In this document: positions 26,618-38,730 of the stretch, in pieces
Numbering within the stretch: position 1 is the first letter of the stretch
Layout of the letters: each line of letters starts with the position of its first letter
From: Ceratothoa steindachneri
Lineage: Eukaryota; Arthropoda; Malacostraca; Isopoda; Cymothoidae
DNA length: 64,000 nucleotides
Assembly: GCA_963969495.1 (NCBI GenBank)
Contig: OZ018328.1
Coordinates: 132,590,468 to 132,654,467 of the forward strand
Direction of reading: 5' to 3'
Notes under the pieces: model-generated
What the model was told of the DNA's origin: nothing
Seen by the model: the letters and a program-made list of their open reading frames with translations, nothing else
The model's database searches: none
Translations under genes and position numbers: made by a program

Positions 26618-26704
<87 letters not shown>
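26618..26704. repeat. (AT)n microsatellite
   Basis: AT run bordering the left outer end of the Penelope pair. Confidence 0.97.
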
Positions 26705-26709
<5 letters not shown>

Positions 26710-26774
26710 AGAAACTCACAACTTGCACGTGTCAAACTATGATAAATAACACCCACAAGGAAAATGGAAAAACG

Positions 26775-26820
26775 ATTCCGAGCACTTTCGTCTTTATTCT
26801 AAAAGATCTCTTCATGGAAT
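26775..26820 (-). ncRNA. Hammerhead-like motif in Penelope terminal repeat
   Basis: On the minus strand: stem I ATTCC/GGAAT, core ATGAAGA (consensus CUGANGA), an imperfect stem II with an AATAAAGAC 3' side, GAAA, a minimal stem III AGTGCT, and C as the expected cleavage base. The order is that of a type I hammerhead, known from Penelope terminal repeats. The A in place of core C3 would be expected to weaken or abolish cleavage. Confidence 0.55.
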
Positions 26821-26891
26821 TAAATAGGTCAGGATAGTCAATGTCTTAAATAGTAAGGGGTGGGGGGTTAAAACAGCTACCTGCATCAAAA

Positions 26892-27314
26892 CTAACTAGG
26901 GGGTAGTACAAATTCTTTAAACACTTTAATTTGTGATTTAATATTTTTGATAGGATCTAGGCTAAACAATCCAGGGCTAATATTAAAATTTGGGAAAGTA
27001 TTAATAGAGATACACTCCAAAATATTTCTTGAAATGTAGTTTGTACATTTAATAATAGGTTTAGCACTATTCCAATTAATAGTATGATCATGACTATAGA
27101 TATGTAAAAATAATGCAGATTGTTGACAGAAATTACGAACATTAGTTTGGTGTTGTTTAACTCTAACATTCAATTCTTTACCTGTCTGTCCATAATAGCA
27201 TTTTTCACAATTATTGCAACCAATAGAATATACAATGCCTGGTTTAGGGGGAGAATTTTTTACAAGAAGGCGATGGATAGTGTTTTCATATCTAAAAATA
27301 ACATTTATGTTCAA
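26892..27314 (-). CDS. GIY-YIG endonuclease segment of Penelope-like element (fragment)
   Basis: Open for 140 codons. It contains the GIY-YIG nuclease core: GIVYSI (the GIY part), the Cys pair CNNCEKC characteristic of Penelope-type endonucleases, and YYGQTGKELNVRVKQH (the YIG part with its catalytic Arg). The C-terminal part has NISPGLFSLDPI. This domain nicks target DNA for insertion in Penelope-like elements. It is the C-terminal end of a longer RT-endonuclease protein whose RT part is broken upstream, so the first methionine shown is not a true start. Confidence 0.85.
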   Translation of the reverse strand: MNINVIFRYENTIHRLLVKNSPPKPGIVYSIGCNNCEKCYYGQTGKELNVRVKQHQTNVRNFCQQSALFLHIYSHDHTINWNSAKPIIKCTNYISRNILECISINTFPNFNISPGLFSLDPIKNIKSQIKVFKEFVLPPS

Positions 27315-27896
27315 AGGTTTCAGTAAATGAGGTAATTTAATAAAACTTTGGTTAAAACGTAAAACTAATACATTTTGGACATGAAATTTAGGGATGTTGC
27401 GATTAGATTAATAAAATAAACGTCTACCAGAATTATAAAAAATTTTAAGTACGTAGAAAGGATAACACAAATTTAAACCTATATTATATATCCTATCAAC
27501 CTCTTTTTGCAAATATTCGGGTGAAACAATTCTAAGGGCACGGAGAAACATGGAAGAGAAAACACTTTTTTTTATGCTAATATGGTGATCGGAATAGAAA
27601 TGGATGTATGAGTCAATGGCTGTAGGTTTTCTATAAATTTCATATTTGAAACTGGTCTGTTCGGTGGATCAAAATATCTAAGAAAGGGATGGTGTTATCC
27701 TTTTCATTTTCTAAAGTAAATTTAATTGAGGGGACTAACGTGTTGATTATTTCAAGAAAAATATTGATATTAAGATCATTAGGCCACAAACAAAGAATGT
27801 CATCAACATATCGCATCCATAAAATATGGGTTATGTTGGTCTAGGGAAGTATTTTCGATTCAAAAAACACCATATATAGATTTCCCTCTGTATTAA

Positions 27897-28435
27897 CAAC
27901 TGTAAATATACCTTTGACGAGAAATATTACCTTAAAATCTTTGGAATGGCTATGGGCAATTGTTTGTTCCCGGTATTGGCCAATCTATATATGGAGTTTT
28001 TTTTAATCGAAAATATTTCCCAAGACCAACATAACTCCTATTTTATGGATGCGTTATGTTGATGATATTCTTTGTTTGTGGCCTAATGATCTTAATATCA
28101 ATATTTTTCTTGAAAAAATCAACACGCTAGTCCCCTCAATTAAATTTACTTTAGAAAATGAAAAGGATAACACCATCCTTTTATTAGATATTTTGATCCG
28201 CCGAGCAGACCAAGGTTTCAAATACTTTCCCAAATTTTAATATTAGCCCTGGATTGTTTAGCCTAGATCCTATCATATCTAATTATATTAATTAAATCAC
28301 AAATTAAAGTGTTTAAAGAATTTGCACCCCCTAGTAGGGGTTTAGACATTGTCTGACCTATGCTATTCCATGAAGAGGTCTTTTAGAATAAAGACGAAAG
28401 CGCTCGGAATCGTTTTTCCATTTTCCTTGTGGGTG

Positions 28436-28442
<7 letters not shown>
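27897..28442 (+). mobile_element. Penelope-like element, right (plus) half of head-to-head pair
   Basis: Plus-strand copy starting inside the RT (block FGMAMGNCLFPVLANLYMEF near 27940-28000, then MRYVDDILCLW from 28049 and LLLDILIRRADQ). Near 28225 it jumps from the RT directly to the segment just after the endonuclease (PKF, then the sequence that follows NISPG in the other copy), so the endonuclease is deleted. It ends with the same terminal repeat and hammerhead-like fold (28365-28410) and then (AT)n. About 240 bp on each side of the junction spacer are inverted copies of each other. Confidence 0.85.
28365..28410 (+). ncRNA. Hammerhead-like motif in Penelope terminal repeat
   Basis: Stem I ATTCC (28365-28369) and GGAAT (28406-28410); core ATGAAGA (28370-28376); stem II GTCTT/AAGAC with one extra G; GAAA (28396-28399); stem III AGCGCT; C at 28405 as predicted cleavage base. 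Same C3-to-A core change as the partner copy. Confidence 0.6.

Positions 28443-28521
<79 letters not shown>
28443..28521. repeat. (AT)n microsatellite
   Basis: AT run shared by the right end of the Penelope pair and the left end of the Tc1 element. Confidence 0.97.
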
Positions 28522-28522
<1 letters not shown>

Positions 28523-28525
<3 letters not shown>

Positions 28526-29807
28526 GGGTGGACAAAATATTTGGAACAGTAGAAATTTAACACCAATATTTCAATGAGCCATTATATTACGAATATCCAT
28601 CCAAATTTGATTGTGAGCGTTTTGTTTTTATTGTAGATACATCATTTTATTCAGGAACTTTAATCATTATTTGTATTTATTTTATTTTTTTCAAATCGTG
28701 GTATAGATGCTAAGATACGAGTACGTGACGTCACTGAATTAAAAAAAAGGCAAATTGTTGGAGCTCGAATTGAAGGAGTTTCCGTTACCAGAACAGCTAA
28801 ACTCACTCCTTGGTTTTTCGAGAGCTACCATATCAAGAACCGTGACATAATTCAAGAAGCAGGGCAAAACCTCTAGAATGAGGAGTAATTCTGGCAGAAC
28901 ATCGAAGCTCGCTGAAAGAGACTGACGAATATTGAAACATATTCTGATGAATAATCCCTGGACAACTGCCCCTAAAGTGACAGCAGAGTTGAATCAACAT
29001 CTCACTAGCCCAGTTTCGACCAAATCTGTTCGCCGTGGGCTCAATACAGCCGGATATCATGGAAGAGTCACCATCAAGAAACCTCTGGTTTCTCATCAAA
29101 ACATTCAAAAAAGGTTGAACTGGTGTAGAGATCATAAGGGCCGGTCGACAGACCAATGGAAGCAAGTAATATTCTCCGACGAGTCCAGTTTTCTCTTTCC
29201 CCCACTGCAGGGCGAGTTTATATGTGGAAGCAGCCCGGGAAAGCTTTTAATCCTGACTGCCTTCTTCCTACAGTAAAGCACGGAGGAGGATCAGTGATGG
29301 TTAGGGCAGCCATATCTTGGTATTCTTTTGGTCCAATCGTTCCCCTGAATGGTAGGATCAACAGCAACGAATATCTGAATATTTTGGAAGATTAAGTCCA
29401 TCCCATGGTCTAGACATTATTTCCTGATGGTGAGTGCTTTTTTCAAGATGACAATGCTTCATTACACACCGCTCATGTGGTTAGGAATTGGTATGAAGAG
29501 CATAGGAGTGATCTACAACACATGGAGTGGCCTCCATAATCTCCAGATCTTGATATTATTGAGCATTTGTGGTGCGTCTTGGAGCGACAAGTTAGAGGTC
29601 GTTAACCTCCACCGTCATGTCTGAAACAGCTGGAACAGGTATCGCAAGAAGAATGGCTCAAGATTCCTCTCAATGAAGTCAGGAAGCTGTATGAATCAAT
29701 TCCAACACGCATCGACGCTGTTCAGAAAGCAATAGGAGTGCTAATTCCGTATTAAATAAATATTCATTGAATTTAACACGTGTTCCAATTATTTTGTCCA
29801 ACCCCTG
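28523..29807 (+). mobile_element. Tc1-like transposon with broken transposase
   Basis: About 1.28 kb. TIRs: left AGGGGTGGACAAAATATTTG, right (minus strand) CAGGGGTTGGACAAAATAAT, followed by TA at 29808-29809. The transposase region is in several frames: KKRQIVGARIEGVSVTRTAKL (helix-turn-helix, near 28742), SVRRGLNTAGYHGRVTIKKP (about 29027-29085), the first catalytic Asp in IFSDESSF (about 29170), NPDCLLPTVKHGGGSVMV (29248-29301), the second in FQDDNASLHTAHV (about 29442-29480), and SPDLDIIEHLW (about 29540-29572) with the terminal Glu of DD34E. Stops and frameshifts make it inactive. Confidence 0.88.
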
Positions 29808-29809
29808 TA

Positions 29810-30240
29810 TATTGAAGTTCTTTTACACCGTGTATGAAGCTTCTTGATTTGTAGAATTAAAACTGAAAACCAATGAATGCTTCTCCTGAAGAAGCTCTGT
29901 AAGAAGAGATCTAAAAAGAAAGATGTGAAGATGGAGGAAGTGAAAATGTGAGGAAGATATATAGGGCATATATTGCGTGCGTTGGCATCGCAGATGTGAG
30001 CTGCAGCATTCTTGCCCATGCTATATTTGACTCCATTGTGGGTACTAGTTTCAGAAGCGACTGGCTTCCCCCAGAGGGAGTGTTCGTCAAGAGGAAGACT
30101 ACCCGAGAGACCAATATGAATTTTACAACCCCCTTTTCTATTCTTGATCGAACATGTCTAATTAAAAGAAAAATGAGGCAAAGTACTCATAAAATGATCC
30201 AAAGTACTCGTATAAAATTAATCGTAGCCTGATCGAATTC
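29810..30240. other. Unassigned stretch
   Basis: A CTGAAGA with possible stem CTCT/AGAG at 29893-29920 weakly resembles a hammerhead core but lacks an intact GAAA. No gene seen. Confidence 0.3.
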
Positions 30241-30249
30241 GAACTTCTG

Positions 30250-32160
30250 ACAGAACTCATTGTGTTGTTCGAGAACATGATGTTGAGAAAGGCCCTGCGT
30301 TCAAATCCGCACGAAACATTTCAATCCTAATTTCACACCTGAAATCAACAACCTCCGGGACGAAAGAAACAGACAGAAAAACAATCCTCCCCTCCTGAAT
30401 GCCCAACATGTTGAACAAATTCACGACCTCAAAAGACGAATAGAACTCTCCTCTCCACCAAACAATGCCTTCAAACAAACAACAGCAAAACAAGCACCTA
30501 AACTCCGGCGAACAATAAGAAATACCACATACTCAATCACTTCCGAGTTACGAATCTCTCCTCATCAGACAACCCAAATACCTAGCCCAACCGAGCAATG
30601 CAACCATCTCACGACCGAATAATAAATCATCCAACAACCTAGCAATCGTAACAATAAGAAAACACAAAAAGCCTAAGCAAATTACACACGGCCTCTACAT
30701 ATCCACCTATCCCCCCCTCCTCCAAGGCTGCACTTACCATTAAGTCACTCAAAAACTTATGCTGAAGTCCCAGACTACTTCCCAAATATTCATCTAAAAC
30801 AGCTTACTCCCACAGCTGCACCTGTACTGACGACAGATAACTTCCACCACTCCTGGTTTCAGAACGCCCCTCTCCCCATCTTTACGCTTAAATAGTCCAC
30901 CATCCCCCAAACCAAACAAACCTCTCCACCTCCAACAGACATATATTTTCCTCAACATCTCCAAAACACTGAAAAAGTAATCTAACAGAATCAAACCAAT
31001 CCTCTCTCTCTCACCCCACCTAGCATGGGCTCAGAACAAAACACATTACAGCCAATCTACTGACCGTTCAGACAACACTCACAAGGCTTTAATCCAAACT
31101 GGCTCCAACAGCTCAACCATGGCAGCAATAAACATGAGCAAAGCCTTTGATGTCACATCCTCATACAAAAAATCCAGGACAGCAACCATGTCTAAAGGCA
31201 AAAATGGATATAAAACTTCCTCTAATAACCATGGCCAAATCAACCCCCTTCCTAAACAGAGTTCAATACAAAAGGAAAAAGTTCTTAAATGGGGGCCTCC
31301 ATGGCGCCCCCCCCCATCCCATCTTTAATCTTTTGATGTACAAGATACCTCTCCCCACTACCCAATCAGAACGTTTAAATATCTATGCAGCTGATTTATC
31401 CATCACATACCAATCCACCTCTGTAATCCCAGCCGCCAGAAAACCTGACCAGGTTAAAGCAACACCTCCCAAACTAGTTCACTCTAAACAATGCCCTCCC
31501 CCCTCCTAAAATTAACAGTCACTCTCTTTACGCCTGACAATCACGAGTGAAGATACCACTCACACATCATGTTCCACGGCCACTCTTTTCCAGTCAAGCG
31601 TAACCCCACACTATTGGCTCAAAACGCAAACCCCCTGCTCAAAATGCAAACGCCATTACCACGAAGGCCATACCTAAACTCAACACCCTCAGAACACACA
31701 AACACCAACTTGCAGACAACATAAAGAAACTGAACATTCTATACAGACACTTTGTCCACACAACACAATACTACACATCCTCAGCTGCACAAAACCACCG
31801 CCCTGAAACGAAAATTGTTCCTATCGAAGTCGCTTAAAAGTTCTAGGAACCTAATTTTTTACCAAGGTGAGATAAACATCGCACCCTTTACGCACACTCT
31901 CCCTTCCCACCACACAACCTCTACACTAAATTATTAGAAAATTTTCTTCCCACCGCATCTAGCCAGAATACGTTCACACACACATTTACTTCACCCACAT
32001 AGTGCTTCAAAACCAGCCGCAAAGCGTAACTCCCGTCTTTCACTAGTTCGAAGCCACTCCAAATCGCCGAACCAGTTTCTCTGGTCAGCCTTCGATGAAG
32101 ACACCGTCCCTCCCTACATCAATGTAAAAATAGAATACCCCACCCCCTACAGCCCCTGAT
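30250..32160 (+). pseudogene. G-poor LINE relic (jockey/X-like)
   Basis: Decayed non-LTR retrotransposon in a plus strand that is rich in A and C and poor in G. Readable pieces in different frames: NFNPNFTPEINNLRDERNRQ (near 30320), TWFKPNW-type RT wording near 31085, MSKAFDVTSS (31131, equivalent of the RT block LDMSKAFD), WGPPWRPPPSHLIFNLLMYK spread over a frameshift near 31290-31345 (equivalent of GVPQGGVLSP), and YAADLSITY (31384-31410), where the catalytic YADD has become YAAD. No intact domain remains. The clade is a judgement from RT wording. Confidence 0.6.
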
Positions 32161-32230
32161 GCAACCCCCAGAAACCTTAAAAACACTCCTATTCTGTTTT
32201 GTCCCTCCCTCGACCGTCTCAGAACATTTT

Positions 32231-32862
32231 AAGTCATGTGTGAGTCTAGTCGCGGGCGACTCTATATCTCACTATGTCGGTCGGTCGGTCTCACAATGTT
32301 AGCCCAGGAATTATTTTCTTTTGGCAATAACATCATAACTATTCTGCCGATTCTAACGAAATTTGAATGATAAATTGCCAAAGTCCTCTCAAGGTTAGCT
32401 GGGGAATTATTTGTCAATGGCATCATAACTATTCGGCCGATTCTAACGAAATTTGAAACCCTCTTGCTGTTTTACATTATCTGTCGTATAATATAATTGT
32501 TAATGTCCTCCCAAGGTTACCCCGGGAATTATTTTGTCTTGGCAATAACATCATCACTATTCGGCCGATTCTATAGAAATTTGTAGCTCTTATGTTGTTT
32601 TACATTCTCTTTCCAATGATATAATTGCCAAAGTCCTCCCAAGGTTAGCCGGATCATTATTTTGCAATAACTTAATAACTATTCCGCCGATTCTAACGAA
32701 ATTTGAAACTCTTATGTTGTTTTACATTCTCTTTCAAATGATATATTTACCAAGGTCCTCCCAAGGTTACTCTGGGAATTATTGAAAGTTTGGATGGTCG
32801 TAAGGTCATAAATCATAATAATTGAGAGCACGCGATTTTTGGTCAGCAGACCTTGTTCAATG
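32231..32862 (+). mobile_element. HINE/DINE-like element (Helitron-related), copy 1
   Basis: Head: hairpin AGTCGC-GG-GCGACT (32248-32261), TATATCTCACTAT, then (GTCG)n at 32276-32290. Middle: about four tandem monomers of roughly 125 bp. Tail: AGGTCGTAAGGTC-type block, CGCGATTTTT and a hairpin GGTC-AGCA-GACC (32841-32852) followed by TTGTT. A GTCY microsatellite, central tandem repeats and a 3' hairpin are the documented layout of DINE-1/HINE elements, non-autonomous relatives of Helentron rolling-circle transposons. The family assignment is inference from structure. Confidence 0.6.
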
Positions 32863-35190
32863 TAACCTCTCTACGAGAGCTCTGGAAAAGATCACGGGCC
32901 GTGACCTCATTCCTAAGTACTGCCGAGTTTGATTAAAGAAAACCCTGGAGGAGGGGGTAATAAAGAAATTTTTAATAATATTAGCAAGAACAATTCATAA
33001 GAGAGAGAAAAAAAAACTACAAAACTGGTTATTTGCTACAACGAATTTTTTCCACCAGACGTGTCAAGATTTGTTCTATTGTCAAATATAAAATGCGACT
33101 TTACACATCCAATAAAATTCAATCAGTATTCAATATTGCTGTCACATATGGAAGGATTTCATTTATAGGAAAGGTCATATACGCACACGCATAAATTGTA
33201 CTCGGGGAAGCAACTGAGTTAACACAATTTCACACCTATACATAGGGAAAGTTACACACGTATGTATACGGAATCTCATATTTCTTTGTACTAAGGAGTC
33301 ATGTTCCGTAGTAATATTATAATTTCCTGGTTATTGTCCTCTTCGATCAATCAAAGAGCAGGCGATATTAATCCAATCACTTGTGTCAAATCGAGCTCGC
33401 GTGGACGCGTTTCCAGACGGGGGTGTGGAAAGTCTTCAAGAACCTCGACAGGAAAGACTCGGTAGGCGAATGGATAGAAAGGAAAGATCGTTGAACTTTT
33501 TTTATATTTACTTGGAGAAGAAAGAAAGTGTAATTAACGGGAGATCTTTTATTTACTCGATAAAGAATGAAAGGAGTGATAAAAAATTACAAGAGGGAGG
33601 GTGTACTCTGCGACACGGAAACTCTGATATAGTTTCCTGCACCTAAAAGACAAATATTAGTTGTTGTTCAGGAGTCGACCGAAATATCTAAGAGCCTGGG
33701 TGATTTAGTGAATATTAAATGGTGAGGTGCAGAGGCGATGATTTACAAGAAAAAAAGGCAGGGGTAAGCTAAGGGAGGCATGGGCACTTAACTGAGGAAC
33801 AAGGAGACAGTGAATCAACAGCAAACAAACATTCGAATGAATAAAAAGACAGGAACAGCTTAACTAAATTGAGTGACAAAATTGCCGGCAATCAAATTTC
33901 ATCAAGACCTCTGGGAACAAGTTCCAATTAAAACATCCAATCAACCCCTTGCTGGTGAACGGGAGAATGGTCAGGTCAGAGAACGAAGGACCCAATATAA
34001 TGGAATAAAAGAGAAAATTGACACTCATCAACTCAGTCATAGGTTTCCAATGAAAAATAATGTGAAAGTATGAAGGAAGTAGATCGAAGAGAAAGAGAAG
34101 TGTTTAAAAAGGAAATATTGATGACGACTCCAACGAAATAGTCCATTTTATCGCATATACTAAGAGAAATCCCTGCACCAAATGCGTAGTAAAGAATATA
34201 CAGATTCAAAAGTGAGAAGTCAGGGTACTCTTCAAAGAATATCGGTAGACATTCTGTGTATAAGTGTGACTGTGTGCGATTTTCTTCGACCTTCGGCTTC
34301 TGGAGGAGGGAAGGAAATTTCTTAGAAGAATTTTCTCGTCCGACAAAAGCAAAACTGTTGAATTTATTTAATTGCCCCGACTGTTTCTCTTCCTCCCTTT
34401 TTCGAGGTTTTCATTTTTGTTTCGCTTATTTTTTATTTAAGCAATAGGAGTAGTGGGGGGAGGGGGGTACGAAAGAAACAAGGATTCCTCCCTACGGATA
34501 AATCTCTTTCTTTTGTGGTGGTATGTGAACGGTTCGGAACATAAACTTTCTGTTCACAAAGGTTTTAACGAGTAAATTTATTATAAACGTAGAAAGCAAA
34601 TGTACGCGTGTGTTATATGGAAGGGGGAAGTGGTTGATTACAAATCGGAAGTACGTAGGGATTCCTGGGGATTGGTGGGTAAATAAATTTATGATTGAGT
34701 TACAAAGGGACTTATTTTTAGATGTTAGGAATAATTGTTATGGTAGGATAGAGCTCTCTACTGAATAATAGACGAAACCTCTACATTGTGGCGTAAGGAA
34801 ACCTCAAAAGGGAAAAAGGAATATATGCAACTATGTAATACAGGTGTTTCCGGAACGATGCCCTTTAGGGTTTTAAAAGAAACCTTGGACAGGTTGTGGA
34901 AACCACTCCATTTTTAAATTTGGTGTCCCTATTACCTACCTCTTTCTCAGTATTTTTGTAATTGTAATAGAGACGATGAAGAGAGAGATAAAATCATAAA
35001 ATGGAAAAACGAATGGATAGATTGAAAATATTGGGAACCGTTAAGCATATATAAAAGAAATAGTGTTTAGGGGAGGGTTAGTGTACCCCTCCAGAAGGAA
35101 GACCGTACGAAGGGTGTACGCACTTAGAACTGTACCTCTGAAGCCGCTTTTGCGGCAGTCTATTTTAGTGAATCTACGACCTACGATAAT
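32863..35190. other. Unassigned stretch
   Basis: No gene or element recognised. Frames of 60-90 codons here (for example 33383-33646 and 33873-34073) have no motif support. Confidence 0.45.
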
Positions 35191-35413
35191 AAGGTAAACT
35201 ACATTGTACGCATCGATGTCATGTCACCTTCACACACTGCATCAGGCGCGTCTGGGGTACACTCTTGCTCGACGCCAAGCAAGTGTGTGATTGATCGATT
35301 GGATTGGCACTTGCTTGCCACGGATGAAGAGCATCCCGCAGACGTGCCCGATACAGTCATTGTTATAGTAACTGCATACCATCACTGAGGTACAGTGCGG
35401 TTTACCTTGATAT
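35191..35413. mobile_element. Unclassified inverted-repeat element
   Basis: Arms AAGGTAAACTACATTGTAC (35191-35209) and its inverse near 35391-35409, 16 of 19 matching. The interior holds a second palindrome, AAGCAAGTG...CACTTGCTT. Non-coding, about 220 bp. Family unknown. Confidence 0.4.
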
Positions 35414-35577
35414 CATGAGATCTATCGAGCCCCCGCGAGTGGGTGAAAACAATTTGCGACTTACGGACCACTATTTGGCTTAGTTTTGGCTTATCGAATC
35501 TTTTTGGCTTTGCGACCCCAAAGGAGATTTTCGATATCACTTTTGTTATTGTTATTGTTGCGTGTCTCGAGGCCTTT

Positions 35578-35597
35578 TCTCTTTCTTTCTCTCTCTC

Positions 35598-35674
<77 letters not shown>
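35578..35674. repeat. (CT)n microsatellite
   Basis: Long CT run with a few interruptions. Confidence 0.96.
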
Positions 35675-38600
35675 TAAAGAGTAACGAAATCACTAATTGC
35701 AGCGTCGTTTTTTGGACACTTTACGATTCCGTTTCCTTTTATTGTCGTTCTTTCGTCACAGCATTTGACGGAATAAAATTAAAAGTTTTCCTCCTTTTCC
35801 CGTACTAGTGTGAGAGGTCGAAGATTTTTAATTAAATTTTTCAGAGTTTGAATACATATAGAGTTAGTAATTTGGGAGTGTGCACCGTGTGTGGCGAAAT
35901 TAACTGTGTGTATAAGTGTAAGGGTGTTTAGAAGTGTTTAGTTGTGGATGTAAGTTTTTATTGATTGATTATTGGAAGGTGTCTGATAGCTTGTAGTAGT
36001 CAGGGGTTACTAAACTCATTTAGCTAAATTTAATCTTGTGAAATCGACCTGAAAATTGATAGGTTAGAATAATTTGTTTCGCGCCACCCTTTCAAAAGTG
36101 ACATTGCTGATTGGCATTTGCTGTCATTACAATACGAAACATTTTATTCCATTCCTGAATAAATTGATAGCATATACATAGCACGTTTTGCAAAAGTTCT
36201 ATTACACTCGGGGGTGGGGGTGTATCTTTCACCTGGAGCTCGTGCTCACCGCCGAGGGCGGCCACATTAATTAATATTACCATTTAAACACATATTTATG
36301 TGTTAACACAATAAAAACGTGTCTAACAGCATCAAAACTATCATTGTGTCCTTTGTTGAGAGCGTCGTAACGAGTGGGACAGGACTTTTGCAATTCCTCT
36401 CCTTAATTGCAGGTCGCGTTTGACCGAATTGATCAACTGCAAAAATTTGATGAATTTCTTTCACTTCAAAACTGAAATTTTAGATCTCAACTCGTAACAT
36501 TTTTATTTTAGTTATTCTGACGTTTGGCTAATCTTTAATTATGTAGTAAAAACACTCCTAAATCCTAATTCGACGTGAAATTACTAAATTAGCCTGCATT
36601 TTGACTTTTTATTCTCTTCTAAAAATAGGTTGTAAATTCCTTTTTAAGGTTAGAGCTGAACAACGAAAAAGTGTGGGTAAATTTTACTTTTAATTACAAT
36701 AGTTAATCGCTCGAAGGAGGGAGTAGACAATGGAAGAAAGAGCAACAGATAGGAATTAATAGACAGAACAAAATATAGCGAGAAATAGATAAGGAAGTTT
36801 GACTGGGAAACACTGTGATATTAAATGAAACGATAAGCAGCTGTCATGATAGACTAACACACGAGGGAGCTCAAACTTCGAGTTCGCCCGATGATGAGCC
36901 GCAAAACCACGTTCATTTTAACTTACAAAATACGATTGTTTTGGTTACCGTACTACAAAGTTAAAAGTAGTTCTTTAACTATCAAGAAAATAATGTTAAA
37001 CAATGGAGACTTTTGCTTGCAGTTTATTTTAAAAGTTTGCATGTTGTGCCGACAGTGCGCAGAAGCTTTGAATTTAAAATATTTTTGCTCAACGCATCAA
37101 AAGTTCCGGTCAGTGATTGGGGAAAAAGAGAGGGGCCCATATAGGATTCACGAGTTGTGGCGAGGTCGATCCTGAGTTGCTATAGCAGCAGCTGTTGGGA
37201 TTCTTCGTGTGTGGCTAAAAAGTGGTTTCTGGATGTATCAGGAGTTCCATCCTTCTACCTTGTCCGTTGATGATGAGATGACGATGTGTGCTCGTGGCAT
37301 CTATGCTAAATTCAGGTGGCAACGAGTTGCAGCTGATAGCTCTATGTTTGGGAACCTGAAGTTTGGCATGAGATCCGAATAATGAGTCACTGCATCATCT
37401 GAGAACCGCCGAAAGGTCGATCCGACTCAAATCGGCTCCCTGTTCGACCTCTAATTATATAAAATGTGAATTAACTTCGCTTTTTGTGGGAAGAAGTGTT
37501 TATACTGTAATAGATCCTTGCCAGTTGTTCCCCAATTAAAGTTTTCTGCAGAACATCTGAGTGAGTTGCGATGGATCTTTATGCTCAGCCGGGACCGAGT
37601 TTGAATGTAGGAGAAGAGAAGAGACGTCTTTCAAACTCTACCAAGACGGGTCTTCCAGGTGCAGCCGAATATTAATCCTCCCGTCAAGCTGTGGTACAAG
37701 TACGTCCTTTGGGTAGATTAAGACGGCGGAGGCAGGAAGTGACGTAGCTGTTCTTCTATTAGCGCTTTCACGCTAAAGTTTACTATATTATTAACGATCG
37801 AGTAAAGTGGTCTGTAAAGAGGCATATGGTTGACCCCAGGCGATAAGAACAAAAGAAAAAAAAACTAATAGGTTTTGAATAATATTTCAAAGATCGGTTA
37901 ACGTTTTTTGTTGGTCATCCTGTATAGCAAATGTTACAGAAGTTAGTTCTTACAAAAGTGGAAAGTAACTTAAAGTATAAATATGACCCCCTCTCCTTTC
38001 TTCAGGGGGGGGGGCGAAAAGAAAAAGTAATCGGCTGACATAGAGCGAGGGGATGCTGATTGTTTAGCACACTTTAATATTTTATTTCGTTATTTCATTG
38101 ATGGCTTCTGCATCAAAGTATAGGAGATTGCCTGCTCTTTTGCACTAAACACGTTTGATATGAGATTTTAAACGTGGGTAGGGATGCGTGAAAAGTCACG
38201 CGTCTCCGTTGAAAGTTCTTTTTAGGATGCAACACACATTCCTTCATTTCACGCCACGGAGCCTGGAATCCTTTGAGGTGCTGAGGCAAACCACACCGTT
38301 TGGAGTTTAAGGAGCTTTTTTTTTCCTGCAAATCGCATCCTCTTTTGAGAAGAAGCAAGTGCTTCGAGACGCCTCAAAAACTGTGCGCCCCACCTAAGTT
38401 CTAGAAAAATATATTAAGCGGATTTAATTAATCTTTTTATTCTAACTGATATTCTTTTAATTATTTTTAATTTAGGAATTTAATAATAATAACAATCGCG
38501 GTGTAACAGCAGGGAATTTTTAAGAACATCCCCTAGCAAAAAAATATCTATCCAATTTTATCCGCCTTTACAGCGAGGTGAAACAAATATTCGGAGGCTA

Positions 38601-38730
38601 AAAAAAAATTAAATTATTTCCAACTATAATCCTTAGGTATACAATACACATTATTAACAGTCATTTATTACATTTAAGATAAACAATTAAGGCATCCTTC
38701 AGAGCAAGATTTGAGAACTATAAAACTTAA
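35675..38730. other. Unassigned stretch
   Basis: No gene recognised. A TCATCCTGTATA near 37916-37927 could be the right end of a mariner-type element but no matching left end was found. Confidence 0.4.

Larger units (their letters stand above)
26705..27896 (-). mobile_element. Penelope-like element, left (minus) half of head-to-head pair
   Basis: Minus-strand copy of a Penelope-like retroelement. From the junction outward it reads: the RT block with RYVDDILCLWPNDL (codons near 27780-27815) and NTIPFLDILIHR; decayed RT/linker; an open 140-codon GIY-YIG endonuclease segment (27314-26892); then the terminal repeat with a hammerhead-like fold (26775-26820). Penelope-like elements use this RT plus endonuclease to prime reverse transcription at nicked DNA. 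The RT is frameshifted and the 5' part is missing. It meets the plus copy at about 27897. Confidence 0.88.

Noticed and set aside
29893..29925. CTGAAGA followed by a short stem, as a further hammerhead
   Set aside because: The GAAA box is changed (CTAAAA) and no stem I or stem III could be paired; probably chance or too decayed.
35443..35808. 121-codon frame rich in Ser-Leu
   Set aside because: Mostly the translation of a (CT)n microsatellite.
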